A DNA stretch of 10,812 nt from Candidatus Roizmanbacteria bacterium (GCA_024653645.1 JANLHK010000014.1:1-10812), one strand, 5' to 3'. Shown: positions 1 through 7,342, numbered from the stretch's first letter. Notes: generated by a model from the sequence alone, not told the origin. A program made the numbers and translations.

Positions 1-2402
1 GTCGATAGACTCGGCGCTTCCTCAATATGATCTTTGCCCTGCTTCATGAGGGCCTCCTGAATCGTTCGTGTTCCAATATTTGAGGTACAAATAACGACGG
101 TGTTCTTAAATGAGATCGTGTGCCCTTTGTTGTCAGTTAGCCGTCCATCATCAAGAATCTGCAACAAAATATTAAAGATATCAGGATGTGCTTTTTCAAT
201 CTCATCAAAGAGTATGACCGCATACGGACGTCGTTTCACCGCCTCAGTCAACTTTCCTCCTTCTTCATATCCCACGTATCCGGGAGGTGCTCCTAATAAT
301 TTTGCCACTTCATGCTTTTCCATGTACTCGGTCATATCAAACCGCACCATGGATTCTTCAGTACCAAACAATACTTCAGCCAGTGTTTTGGCCAATTCTG
401 TTTTACCAACACCAGTCGGTCCTAAAAAGACAAAGCTACCAATGGGACGCTGTGCAGACTTTAATCCTGCGCGCCCTCTGCGTACTGCTTGAGCAACCGA
501 CGCAACCGCGTGCACCTGGTTAATGAGGCGCTTGTGCATAATATCTTCAAGCTTGGCGATCTTTTCTTTTTCTGATTCCGTAATCTTCTGTACCGGAATA
601 CCAGTCCAGCGGGCAATCACATCTTTAATGAGCTGTATACTGATCACTCCCACTGACATTGCCTTTTTCTGCTTATACTCTTCCTGCTTTTCGTTTAAGA
701 CATCCTGCAGATCGATGATGCGCTTTTGATAGACGTTTGCCTTTACTTTATTATTAACCTTAAGGGCTTCAGCTTGCTCCGCATTAAGCGCCTGCATTTG
801 CTCCTGTAAGGAACTTATTTCCTCAGGAAGAGAAATAATGGGAAGACGCACGGCTGAGGCTGATTCATCAATTAAGTCAATAGCCTTGTCCGGTAAAAAT
901 CGTCCACCCACATACCGCTTTGACAGCTTGACGGCAGCATCAATTGCCTCATCTGGAATCTTCACTTTGTGGAATGCCTCGTACTTGTCACGCAACGCAC
1001 GCAACATTTTAATGGCCTGTACCTCAGTTGGCTCAGGTACCACAATAGGTTGCAGTCGTCGCTCAAGCGCCGGATCTTTTTCAATGTATTTGCGATATTC
1101 GGTAGTGGTCGTTGCACCAATGGTTTGAATTTCACCACGGGCAAGCGCTGGTTTAATAATATTGGCTGCGTCTCCGCTACCCTCATCGCCGCCAGCGCCA
1201 ACAATCATATGAATTTCATCAATAAACAGAATAACGCCACCTTTACTCGCCTTCAGCTCCTCCATAAGAGACTTCATACGCTCTTCAAAATCACCCCGAT
1301 GTGAGGCGCCAGCCAACATACCCATCAGATCAAGTTGCAAAATTCGTTTATTGAGTAACGTTTCAGGCACCGCCTTTTGTACTATTTTTTGAGCCAATCC
1401 CTCGACAATGGCGGTTTTACCCACTCCCGCCTCTCCAATGAGTACCGGATTATTCTTCGTTCGTCGTGACAAAATATGAATGACCCGCTCAATTTCACGC
1501 GATCGTTCAACCACCGCGTCCAACTCACCGTTTTGAGCTTTTGCGGTCAGATCAGTGGTAAAGCGTTCTACAGCATTTTGTTTACCGTGTCCTTGTGCGC
1601 TCGCATTTCCCTCTTCGTCGGTTTCTACGCGCTTACCCATCACTTTCTTTCCCAGCGCACCTTTATCAAGTCCTGCTTTAGTCAATATGGTTGAGCCTAA
1701 ACCTTCGCCCTCATTATGGAGTGCATAGAGGATGTGTTCGGGAGAAATAAACTCGTATCCTTGCTTTCGTGCTGCTACCAAAGCATCCTCAAGAATTTTT
1801 TTAACACGAGGAGCCAGCTGCGGATTCCCTTTTTCAGTTCCCTTTTTAAACCCCGCTTCAAGTTGTTTCAAAATTTCCTGTGGTATCACCTTCATGCCAG
1901 ACAACAGGTTAAATATTTCCTGATCTGACAGCAACCCAAATAGTACATGCTCACTATCTACGAGCCCCACACCAAGTGTTTTTGCCTTCATGGCAGCAGT
2001 CGCCAATACCCGATTTGAGCGCTGGGTAAGACGCGTAGTGATGTCCATTGCCGCATGTTTATCAGTGGCTGGATCAGAAACATTGACGTCCTGTTTTTGG
2101 TCTACTGGTTTTTGATCCGCTGGGACAGCCTGTTTATCTGCCTCTGCTGGTGTTTGAGGCTGCACGGGCGCTTGAGGAGCAACTGGTGGAGTCACCACCG
2201 TTTGTTGAGTCGTCACTACTGGAACTTCCGGTGCCGGAGGCGTACCGATGCCATTATATGATTTGCCATGTGGAGGCGCTCCAATACCGTTGTAGCTTTG
2301 TGAAGAAGCAACTACTTCCTCAGTTTTTTGCTCAACGACTTGGGGGCTTACTACCGCCGTATCGTCCTGTTTCTTACTTGCTAAAAAATCAAATACGCCC
2401 AT
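1..2402 (-). CDS. Clp-family AAA+ unfoldase (ClpC/ClpB-type), C-terminus beyond window
   Basis: ATP-dependent unfoldase/disaggregase of the Hsp100 class I family with two AAA+ modules; 800 residues are visible and the frame is still open at base 1. Residues 1 to about 118 are a Pro/Gln/Val-rich, probably disordered extension holding a nonapeptide twice (SYNGIGAPP 36-44, SYNGIGTPP 48-56). A double Clp_N repeat follows from about 119 (motifs [10 protein letters not shown] and [10 protein letters not shown]). Module 1 has Walker A GEAGVGKT at 323-330 and Walker B LFIDEIH. A short coiled-coil middle segment of roughly 60 residues is closer to ClpC than to the long ClpB M-domain. Module 2 has Walker A GPTGVGKT at 661-668 and Walker [12 protein letters not shown]. 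The ClpP-contact loop, if any, lies past the window, so a protease-partner role cannot be decided. The start at 2402 is supported by a promoter whose +1 falls about 2 nt upstream; no Shine-Dalgarno is present. Confidence 0.93.
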   Translation of the reverse strand, partial: MGVFDFLASKKQDDTAVVSPQVVEQKTEEVVASSQSYNGIGAPPHGKSYNGIGTPPAPEVPVVTTQQTVVTPPVAPQAPVQPQTPAEADKQAVPADQKPVDQKQDVNVSDPATDKHAAMDITTRLTQRSNRVLATAAMKAKTLGVGLVDSEHVLFGLLSDQEIFNLLSGMKVIPQEILKQLEAGFKKGTEKGNPQLAPRVKKILEDALVAARKQGYEFISPEHILYALHNEGEGLGSTILTKAGLDKGALGKKVMGKRVETDEEGNASAQGHGKQNAVERFTTDLTAKAQNGELDAVVERSREIERVIHILSRRTKNNPVLIGEAGVGKTAIVEGLAQKIVQKAVPETLLNKRILQLDLMGMLAGASHRGDFEERMKSLMEELKASKGGVILFIDEIHMIVGAGGDEGSGDAANIIKPALARGEIQTIGATTTTEYRKYIEKDPALERRLQPIVVPEPTEVQAIKMLRALRDKYEAFHKVKIPDEAIDAAVKLSKRYVGGRFLPDKAIDLIDESASAVRLPIISLPEEISSLQEQMQALNAEQAEALKVNNKVKANVYQKRIIDLQDVLNEKQEEYKQKKAMSVGVISIQLIKDVIARWTGIPVQKITESEKEKIAKLEDIMHKRLINQVHAVASVAQAVRRGRAGLKSAQRPIGSFVFLGPTGVGKTELAKTLAEVLFGTEESMVRFDMTEYMEKHEVAKLLGAPPGYVGYEEGGKLTEAVKRRPYAVILFDEIEKAHPDIFNILLQILDDGRLTDNKGHTISFKNTVVICTSNIGTRTIQEALMKQGKDHIEEAPSLS

Positions 2403-2410
2403 ATGAAATC

Positions 2411-2439
2411 ATTATGGATAAATTACGTATGCTTGTCAA
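2411..2439 (-). promoter_or_regulatory. Promoter of the clp gene, near-leaderless
   Basis: Minus-strand -35 TTGACA (2439-2434) and -10 CATAAT (2416-2411) are separated by exactly 17 bp. Eight bases separate the -10 from the clp ATG (2402), so the transcript should begin 0-3 nt before the start codon. The -35 overlaps that of the opposite promoter by five bases. Seen by inspection; use in vivo is inferred. Confidence 0.68.
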
Positions 2440-2461
2440 ACGCACTTCAACTGCGTATGAT
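2433..2461 (+). promoter_or_regulatory. Promoter of the pilin-like gene, leaderless
   Basis: Plus-strand -35 TTGTCA (2433-2438), 17-bp spacer, -10 TATGAT (2456-2461). Six bases then lead to the ATG at 2468, which would be at or next to +1. This promoter decides the start at 2468 over the in-frame ATG at 2414, which lies upstream of the -35. It points away from the clp promoter and shares its -35 sequence. Confidence 0.62.
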
Positions 2462-2467
2462 ACCTAT

Positions 2468-2788
2468 ATGAGCCTTATCGCACAAAGCCTTGAAATTATT
2501 GATCCTGAAAGCACGGGCGGCGTCAAAAAAATTCTCACCGGACCGGTTTCACAGTTCAATACACTGGGTGATATTATCAACGCAGTGCTCAATATTTTGT
2601 TTCCCCTTGCCATCCTGATTGCCTTTGTGCTAATTGTAAAGGCGGGATTCGATTTGTCACGCAGTATGGGAGACCCGGGAGTGGTAAAAAAAGTACAGGC
2701 TCAAATCACTAATGCCGTTATAGGAATCATATTGTTGGCAGTTTCCTACTGGCTGGCACAGCTTACCACGCGTATTTTCTTTCCGTAA
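2468..2788 (+). CDS. Small two-TM T4SS-pilin-like (TrbC/VirB2-type) membrane protein
   Basis: Predicted 106-residue inner-membrane protein. After a polar N-terminus it has one hydrophobic helix (NAVLNILFPLAILIAFVLIV), a short polar loop GFDLSRSMGDPGVVKKVQAQ, and a second helix (AVIGIILLAVSYWLAQL). The pattern helix - GDP..VKK..Q - helix matches the small pilin-like proteins (T4SS pilin family) abundant in CPR genomes, related in form to VirB2/TrbC. No cleavable signal peptide is evident. The frame also offers ATG 2414 (124 aa) and runs open back to 2150 over clp, but the promoter at 2433-2461 favours 2468. The stop is 10 nt from the convergent nucleotidyltransferase stop, with no terminator between. 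No secretion ATPase or other pilus gene is visible nearby, so the role is assigned by family resemblance only. Confidence 0.72.
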   Translation: MSLIAQSLEIIDPESTGGVKKILTGPVSQFNTLGDIINAVLNILFPLAILIAFVLIVKAGFDLSRSMGDPGVVKKVQAQITNAVIGIILLAVSYWLAQLTTRIFFP

Positions 2789-2798
2789 TCATCGAGGT

Positions 2799-3605
2799 CT
2801 ACGTGGCGGCTTTGATAGCCAGCTCATATTCGTCAGGAGTTCCGACATCAAACCAGATACCATCGTAGACGTAACCGTCTACGACCTGCTTACGGATCAG
2901 GTCTTCCAGAATGGTTTCAAACTGAAATACTTCTTGTGAGGGCATATACTCAAACACCTCCTGATTGCACACATAGATGCCGGCATTCACCAAATTAGAG
3001 CGGCCAAAGCCGGTTACTTTCGTTCCACGCATGGTGATTTGCCCGTATTGTTTTACTTCGCGCAACGACTTGAGTACCATGGTTACGATTTCTCCATGCT
3101 GGACATGAAACGACAATAAATCTTTTATATCAATATCGGTATATACGTCACCGTATAGTACTAAAAAGGGCGATGATCCGATATACTTTTTAGCCTTTTG
3201 TAATGCCCCGCCAGTACCTAATCCCTTTTCTCCATCACGACAGTAGGTGATGGTGACGTTAAACCGCTCGCCTTTGCCAAAATATTTCTCTATTTCCTCA
3301 CCACGATCGCCAATACACAGGATAATATCGTGAACACCGGCATCCCTCAGGCGGATAATTTGATATTCAAGCAACGGTTTTTGCTTAATGGGAAGCATAG
3401 CTTTGGGCAGCTCATACGTATATGGGCGCATACCTGAACCCGTGCCGCCCGCCAATATGACCGCCTGCGTTTGCGACGCATAGAGGGATTTGTTTAAGAG
3501 GTACTCGATGGCGTGCGATCGGTTACGGATACGGGACCCATCAACGTATCGATCAACTCTTCGCACTACGGAATCTTTTAACGTAATGGTGAGCCGCGTT
3601 CTCAT
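2799..3605 (-). CDS. RHH-domain/sugar-nucleotidyltransferase fusion
   Basis: Predicted NDP-sugar pyrophosphorylase (NTP + sugar-1-phosphate to NDP-sugar + PPi), 268 residues. Residues 1-41 look like a ribbon-helix-helix (CopG/MetJ-type) DNA-binding fold: a beta strand (RTRLTITL), helix, NRS turn, and second helix (HAIEYLLNKSL). The catalytic domain starts at about 48 with LAGGTGSGMRPYTYELPKAM (51-70), a variant of the family signature GxGTRLRP with Ser-Gly where Thr-Arg is usual. The metal site YGD is at 151-153 with D157/D159, and the C-terminal WFDVGTPDEYE is typical of the fold. There is no C-terminal beta-helix domain, so it resembles the short mannose-, heptose- or glucose-1-phosphate transferases; the sugar cannot be told. 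Start 3605 lies about 8 nt below the predicted +1. It is divergent from ftsH. The RHH domain suggests DNA binding, perhaps autoregulation. Confidence 0.85.
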   Translation of the reverse strand: MRTRLTITLKDSVVRRVDRYVDGSRIRNRSHAIEYLLNKSLYASQTQAVILAGGTGSGMRPYTYELPKAMLPIKQKPLLEYQIIRLRDAGVHDIILCIGDRGEEIEKYFGKGERFNVTITYCRDGEKGLGTGGALQKAKKYIGSSPFLVLYGDVYTDIDIKDLLSFHVQHGEIVTMVLKSLREVKQYGQITMRGTKVTGFGRSNLVNAGIYVCNQEVFEYMPSQEVFQFETILEDLIRKQVVDGYVYDGIWFDVGTPDEYELAIKAAT

Positions 3606-3620
3606 ATAGGTGTAATCACT

Positions 3621-3629
3621 AGTATATCA
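3621..3629 (-). promoter_or_regulatory. Extended -10 promoter of the nucleotidyltransferase
   Basis: The minus strand reads TGATATACT (TGn plus the hexamer TATACT, 3626-3621). Predicted +1 is near 3614, giving a leader of about 8 nt to the ATG at 3605. No convincing -35 is seen, as is usual for extended -10 promoters. It abuts the ftsH extended -10 directly. Confidence 0.55.
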
Positions 3630-3638
3630 TGGTATAAT
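3630..3638 (+). promoter_or_regulatory. Extended -10 promoter of ftsH
   Basis: The plus strand reads TGGTATAAT, a perfect extended -10. Predicted +1 is near 3645, so the ATG at 3642 would fall outside the mRNA and the ATG at 3648 would be nearly leaderless. An inverted repeat CATGG (3628-3632) / CCATG (3640-3644) flanks the hexamer and could be a repressor site. Confidence 0.65.
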
Positions 3639-3647
3639 TCCATGCTC

Positions 3648-5498
3648 ATGAAACAACAAAAACAGAACGGCAAAAACGGAGGAAAACGTTTTCATATTCG
3701 CTTTAATTTCCAAACCATATTTTTCATACTCCTCTCGGTATTTTTCATACTCTCATTCATTCCCGCAGGACTTGATAAACAAAACAAAGAAAACACACCT
3801 GAAAAAGCCATTTCACAAGTACTAACCGATGTAAAGCAAGGAAAAATTAAAAAACTCGAGGTTGCTGACACTGAAATCAAGGCATATTACAAAAATTCTG
3901 ACGTGGTGGCTACGGCCGGAAAAGAATCAAATAGCAATATCTTTACCCTATTAAAAGACTCCGGCATTAATCCCTTATCGGTGCAGATCCAAACCAAAGA
4001 CTTTGATCAAATGGCTTTTTGGGTCAATGTGTTTGTGAACAGCGTCCCCTATGTTCTTATGATTGCCTTCTTTATATACCTGTTTCGCCAAGCACGCGGA
4101 GCGCAGGACTCTATATTCTCGTTTGGACAGTCACGCGCCAAGCGGTTTCAAAAAGGAACTTCGCGCATTACCTTCCATGATGTTGCGGGTATTAAGGAAG
4201 CAAAAGAAGAGCTGCAGGAAGTTGTTGATTTCTTGAAGTTTCCTGAGAAATATACCCGCCTAGGTGCGCGCACTCCCAAAGGCGTTCTCTTGGTTGGGCC
4301 GGCCGGATGCGGAAAAACGCTGCTTGCCAAAGCCATTGCCGGTGAGGCAAACGTCCCTTTTTATTCCATAGCCGGATCTGAATTTATGGAAATGCTCGTG
4401 GGTATTGGGGCCGCCCGTGTACGCGACCTGTTTAAAACAGCCAAACTCAACGCTCCTTCCATTATCTTCATTGATGAAATTGATGCCATAGGACGAGCTC
4501 GTTCAACCGGACTGGTCGGAGGGCATGATGAGCGGGAACAGACGCTGAACCAAATACTCGTTGAGATGGACGGATTTGAACCCACCCAAAAAGTAGTCGT
4601 CATTGGCGCCACCAACCGAGGCGATCTGCTTGATTCGGCACTCATGCGCCCGGGCCGCTTTGACCGCCGCATTACCGTCAGCTATCCCGATATTGAAGAG
4701 CGCGAGGCAATTCTCAAGCTACACGCCAAAGGAAAGCCGTTTGATGACTCAGTGCAATGGGAGCGCATTGCTAAACGAACCGTTGGCTACTCAGGGGCTG
4801 ATCTTGAAAATATGCTTAATGAAGCAGCCATTCTTGCAGCACGTCAAAACAAAACCAGCATTGATGCTGAAATGGTTGAAGAAGCGGCAACAAAAGTGAA
4901 ATTGGGTCCAGAGAAAAAACGGGTACAATCAGAGGCGGACAAAAAAATAACCGCGTATCATGAAGCCGGCCACGCCATTGTTTCGTACGCCATGCCCCAC
5001 ATGGACCCAGTGCACCGTATTTCTATTGTTGCCCGCGGTATGTCACTGGGACACACACTGATCCCACCCAAGCAAGATCTTATCCATGAAACCAAAACCC
5101 GGCTCATCGAACAAATCGCCACCATGCTGGGCGGACGAGCAGCTGAAGAGTTGATGTTTAATGAGGCCACCACCGGCGCGGCAAATGACTTTAACCAGGC
5201 GACGGCCATTGCCCGTGCCATGGTTACTGATTACGGTATGAGTGCGCTCGGCCCCATGGCCATTAACGATATGATGGACATCACCAATTGGAGTCGCGGC
5301 GGCGAAGGCCAAACCTCACAAGAACTGCTGGCAAAAATCGATAAAGAGGTTGCGCGTATCCTGAATGAGGGCTACGCCCAAGCCAAAAAAACCGTTGCCA
5401 AGCATAAAGCTCAGCTGACTGCTGTTGCACAGGCACTTCTTGAAAAAGAAAATCTTGATCAAGAAGCCTTTGAGGCCATCATGAAAAAACGCGCTTAA
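3648..5498 (+). CDS. ftsH: ATP-dependent zinc metalloprotease FtsH
   Basis: Membrane-anchored AAA+ protease that degrades misfolded and regulatory membrane and soluble proteins; 616 residues from ATG 3648 (618 from ATG 3642). Order: basic cytoplasmic N-terminus, TM1 at about 23-38, extracytoplasmic FtsH_ext domain, TM2 at about 124-146, AAA+ domain, M41 peptidase. Walker A is GPAGCGKT at 217-224 (GPPGTGKT is usual), Walker B IIFIDEID with D276/E277, and the second region of homology ends in RPGRFDR. The zinc site is HEAGH at 438-442, with D514 in the expected place for the third ligand. The pore loop reads EMLVGIG, with Leu250 where E. coli FtsH has Phe228. Start 3648 is chosen because the predicted transcript begins near 3645. 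It converges on aroF with a 1-nt gap and no terminator. Confidence 0.96.
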   Translation: MKQQKQNGKNGGKRFHIRFNFQTIFFILLSVFFILSFIPAGLDKQNKENTPEKAISQVLTDVKQGKIKKLEVADTEIKAYYKNSDVVATAGKESNSNIFTLLKDSGINPLSVQIQTKDFDQMAFWVNVFVNSVPYVLMIAFFIYLFRQARGAQDSIFSFGQSRAKRFQKGTSRITFHDVAGIKEAKEELQEVVDFLKFPEKYTRLGARTPKGVLLVGPAGCGKTLLAKAIAGEANVPFYSIAGSEFMEMLVGIGAARVRDLFKTAKLNAPSIIFIDEIDAIGRARSTGLVGGHDEREQTLNQILVEMDGFEPTQKVVVIGATNRGDLLDSALMRPGRFDRRITVSYPDIEEREAILKLHAKGKPFDDSVQWERIAKRTVGYSGADLENMLNEAAILAARQNKTSIDAEMVEEAATKVKLGPEKKRVQSEADKKITAYHEAGHAIVSYAMPHMDPVHRISIVARGMSLGHTLIPPKQDLIHETKTRLIEQIATMLGGRAAEELMFNEATTGAANDFNQATAIARAMVTDYGMSALGPMAINDMMDITNWSRGGEGQTSQELLAKIDKEVARILNEGYAQAKKTVAKHKAQLTAVAQALLEKENLDQEAFEAIMKKRA

Positions 5499-5499
5499 A

Positions 5500-6375
5500 C
5501 TACCATAATAAGTGCTTCGCATCAAGCTGTTCCATCATGCCCACAAACTCCTCAATGCTTAATTGTTGACGGGCATCCGTTCGAGCCTCATGGGGGTTAG
5601 GATGAACCTCGGCTATAAATCCATCGAGACCCAGGGTGGAGAGCATATGCTCCAACACACTAGGCACTAAATCTGCCCTACCAGCGATGTGGGAAGGATC
5701 GGCAATTAATGGGATGCGAATACCCTGCCTGGCAAGTTCTGTTTGTAGCCTACCTACCCACGTGCCAGTCGGAGGTATATTTCTTAACTTGTCCGGATTA
5801 AACGTATCAGCTATCGATACACCACCCTCATTCCATCCGCCGATGAAATCCAATATCGATGGATCAAACCCACGCAGCGCCAGCCAGGCAAGTCGGTCTT
5901 GTGGCAGTCCGCTCTGCAACACATGCTGGGCAATGCCTACCGTATGATCGACGCTTGCCCAAGGGGCGTTTTTAATACCCACCGATATACTGCGAGGGCT
6001 ATTCAAAACCCGCTCACCAATGCCCTGCTGTACCGTATGGTTTTGGTTACGCGATCCGACCCACACAACCACATCAATTGCCTCATCATTGTTTCCACCC
6101 ACCTCACGCATGGCCTGTGCCACGGCATCAACATGTTCAGGTACCAGCACCTCCATGGCCGGTGTTATGCTATGTTTGGTTGCAATTTCAAACATAGGAA
6201 CCAAGATACCCTGCCCCAATCCGTCCCATCCTGGTCTGGTGCGTGGCTTCCACGCACCTCCCCGAATAATGTCACAATGGTCACGCAATCCTACCACTGC
6301 CTCCTCCCACTGTTGCGGTGACTCAACCGCGCAGGGGCCGGCTATTCTAATTTGTTGTTCTGTTCTGCTGTTCAT
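5500..6375 (-). CDS. aroF: 3-deoxy-7-phosphoheptulonate (DAHP) synthase
   Basis: First enzyme of the shikimate pathway: phosphoenolpyruvate + erythrose-4-phosphate to DAHP. The 291 residues form a single (beta/alpha)8 class I aldolase-type domain. Recognisable signatures are AGPCAVES (metal-binding Cys15), RGGAWKPRTRPG (PEP phosphate/substrate Lys-Pro-Arg), WVGSRNQ, VGIKNA, IADPSHIAGRADLV (His ligand) and FIAEVHPNP (Glu ligand). The loop around KNAPWASVD and the overall pattern recall the DAHP synthases that carry a chorismate mutase domain in Bacteroidota, but no mutase domain or N-terminal regulatory extension is present here, so allosteric control may be absent. It lies downstream of tyrA on the same strand; a strong terminator between them (6391-6423) means expression probably depends on readthrough, and no good promoter is visible after that terminator. 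The symbol aroF is used for function, not orthology. Confidence 0.88.
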   Translation of the reverse strand: MNSRTEQQIRIAGPCAVESPQQWEEAVVGLRDHCDIIRGGAWKPRTRPGWDGLGQGILVPMFEIATKHSITPAMEVLVPEHVDAVAQAMREVGGNNDEAIDVVVWVGSRNQNHTVQQGIGERVLNSPRSISVGIKNAPWASVDHTVGIAQHVLQSGLPQDRLAWLALRGFDPSILDFIGGWNEGGVSIADTFNPDKLRNIPPTGTWVGRLQTELARQGIRIPLIADPSHIAGRADLVPSVLEHMLSTLGLDGFIAEVHPNPHEARTDARQQLSIEEFVGMMEQLDAKHLLW

Positions 6376-6390
6376 ACTTTTTTAAAAATT

Positions 6391-6423
6391 GATAATAAAA
6401 ATCCCCCCGTTTTGGCGGGGGGA
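6391..6423 (-). terminator. Intrinsic terminator between tyrA and aroF
   Basis: Minus-strand stem TCCCCCCG (6423-6416), loop CCAAAA, stem CGGGGGGA (6409-6402), then TTTTTATTAT. This is an 8-bp, G:C-rich hairpin with a U-run, textbook for Rho-independent termination. Its 5' arm is also perfectly complementary to CGGGGGG at the end of tyrA, so it may be conditional. Confidence 0.88.
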
Positions 6424-6462
6424 GGTGTGCGAGAAATTGGTCTCTCACCCATCAACCCCCCG
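6416..6462 (-). promoter_or_regulatory. Candidate antiterminator: possible second attenuator controlling aroF
   Basis: Competing fold to the terminator. CGGGGGG (6462-6456, codons Pro-Gly-Gly of tyrA just before its TGA) pairs perfectly with the terminator 5' arm CCCCCCG (6422-6416). Stacked inside are GGGTG/CACCT (6450-6446 / 6427-6423) and GAGA/TCTC (6444-6441 / 6434-6431). The ribosome would mask CGGGGGG at the tyrA stop and expose it if stalled on the preceding FSYFKF codons. The pairing is seen; the regulation is inferred. Confidence 0.45.
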
Positions 6463-7222
6463 GATCAAATTTAAAATAGGAAAACACTGCCTGTACGGCT
6501 TTATACATATCCGTGCGCATCTTTTTTGCATACGGATTTTTGGTTTGCATATCTTCAAACAACTCCCACGAATCATGCACCGTTTGTTCCATGAGTTCCA
6601 ATAACAACTTAGAACCTTTCGTATCGATCGGTGTTTCCTGCATGCCAAATTGAGCCAAAGTACGTCCCATCAGGTGAGCTACGCCTTGCGATCGTGCTGC
6701 GAGCCGGTCATGAGTATCAGCGTTCATTTCAATAATGGTTAATCCTTTTTTTATGAATATTGCTTTCCAAAACTGATACTCGTCTTTAGTTGCGGTAAAC
6801 TGATCCATCACTATACGTAAATGCGCAAATCCTTCCTTTGAACTATCGGGCCCAAACATGGGGTGGGTTAATAGGGCGCGGGCACTTGTGCCTTTCAGTA
6901 CTTGTGCAAACACCCGCTGTGCATGCAACTTTACGGATAGCACATCTATTAATAACTGATTGGTTAATAATTGTTTGTGGCTCTTGAGTACTTTTTCAAA
7001 ATCACGAATGGGTACGCAGTAAAAAATAACATCGCTCATGAATCCCTCTCTGACATCTTTCACAATGCGGCAATTGCCAGGCAACTGCTCTGGCTTGATG
7101 TTCTTGGGATGAGCCGTCAGAATACGGATCTGACACTCGCCATCAAGCAACCGACAGAGCGTTTGTCCGAATCTTCCAAATCCTACTATGGTGATAGTTT
7201 TTTGTTTTGTCATGTTTTCCAT
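6452..7222 (-). CDS. tyrA: Prephenate/arogenate dehydrogenase (TyrA family)
   Basis: NAD(P)-dependent dehydrogenase of tyrosine biosynthesis: prephenate to 4-hydroxyphenylpyruvate, or arogenate to tyrosine. The 256 residues begin with a Rossmann motif GFGRFG (14-19) after ITIV. The family signature THPMFGPDS follows, then a helical C-terminal domain with DTHDRLAARSQGVAHLMGRTL. THPMFGP.S and the HDR..A.SQ...H..GR motif resemble the short arogenate-type enzymes of plants, so arogenate specificity is possible but unproven. No ACT or chorismate mutase domain is present. The ATG at 7222 follows a terminator U-tract directly; ATG 7213 (MTKQKTIT) is an alternative. The C-terminus VFSYFKFDPGG is Phe/Tyr-rich and may serve as a leader for aroF control. 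Expression is probably set by the attenuator at 7223-7371. Confidence 0.88.
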   Translation of the reverse strand: MENMTKQKTITIVGFGRFGQTLCRLLDGECQIRILTAHPKNIKPEQLPGNCRIVKDVREGFMSDVIFYCVPIRDFEKVLKSHKQLLTNQLLIDVLSVKLHAQRVFAQVLKGTSARALLTHPMFGPDSSKEGFAHLRIVMDQFTATKDEYQFWKAIFIKKGLTIIEMNADTHDRLAARSQGVAHLMGRTLAQFGMQETPIDTKGSKLLLELMEQTVHDSWELFEDMQTKNPYAKKMRTDMYKAVQAVFSYFKFDPGG

Positions 7223-7250
7223 AAAAAAATAAGCTCCGCTTTCGCGGAGC
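7223..7250 (-). terminator. Intrinsic terminator (attenuator 3:4 hairpin) directly before tyrA
   Basis: Minus strand GCTCCGC (7250-7244), GAAA tetraloop, GCGGAGC (7239-7233), then TTATTTTTTT running into the tyrA ATG at 7222. A perfect 7-bp G:C-rich stem with a GNRA loop and U-tract. It sits between a promoter and the gene it serves, the expected place of an attenuator. It would also end transcripts of the GNAT-M20 operon. Confidence 0.93.
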
Positions 7251-7293
7251 GCTGTAGTTTTAGAACACTACAATACACCCCGCTCTACGGAGT
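7244..7293 (-). promoter_or_regulatory. Attenuator alternative folds: 1:2 hairpin and 2:3 antiterminator
   Basis: Segment 1 ACUCCG (7293-7288, leader codons 15-16) pairs with CGGGGU (7282-7277), with the leader UAG stop in the loop. Segment 2 GCGGGGUGU (7283-7275) pairs over 9 bp (three G:U) with segment 3 GCGCUCCGC (7252-7244), which contains the whole 5' arm of the terminator. The inner helix UGUAGU/ACUACA (7272-7267 / 7258-7253) stacks on it across a 2-nt bulge. Stalling on Tyr/Phe codons would mask segment 1 and allow 2:3; a ribosome at the stop would mask segment 2 and allow termination. Confidence 0.75.
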
Positions 7294-7335
7294 ATAAAAA
7301 TAAAAGCTTACAAATAGTGCTTCTTGACGTGCCAT
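7285..7335 (-). CDS. Phe/Tyr-rich attenuator leader peptide for tyrA
   Basis: A 16-residue ORF, MARQEALFVSFYFYTP, followed by UAG. Five of its 16 residues are Phe or Tyr, four of them in the run F11-Y12-F13-Y14 just before the end, which is the composition of leader peptides that sense charged tRNA (compare pheL in enterobacteria). The ATG lies 7 bases after an extended -10 box, so translation should start at or within 2 nt of the 5' end, without a Shine-Dalgarno. The stop codon lies in the loop of the 1:2 hairpin. The peptide itself probably has no function; its translation is the signal. It is too short for homology evidence, so the call rests on position, composition and RNA folds. Confidence 0.75.
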   Translation of the reverse strand: MARQEALFVSFYFYTP

Positions 7336-7342
7336 TAGTAAC

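Noticed and set aside
2150..2467. Plus-strand extension of the pilin-like ORF upstream of 2468
   Set aside because: It overlaps the clp N-terminus, has no pilin-like character, and the predicted promoter lies inside it.
5496..5502. Terminator between convergent ftsH and DAHP synthase genes
   Set aside because: The stops are 1 nt apart and no GC-rich hairpin with a T-run is visible on either side.
5636..6385. Several plus-strand ORFs of 103-140 codons
   Set aside because: They lie antisense within the DAHP synthase gene, whose motifs are unambiguous; their translations are Cys/Thr/Pro-rich without recognisable domains.
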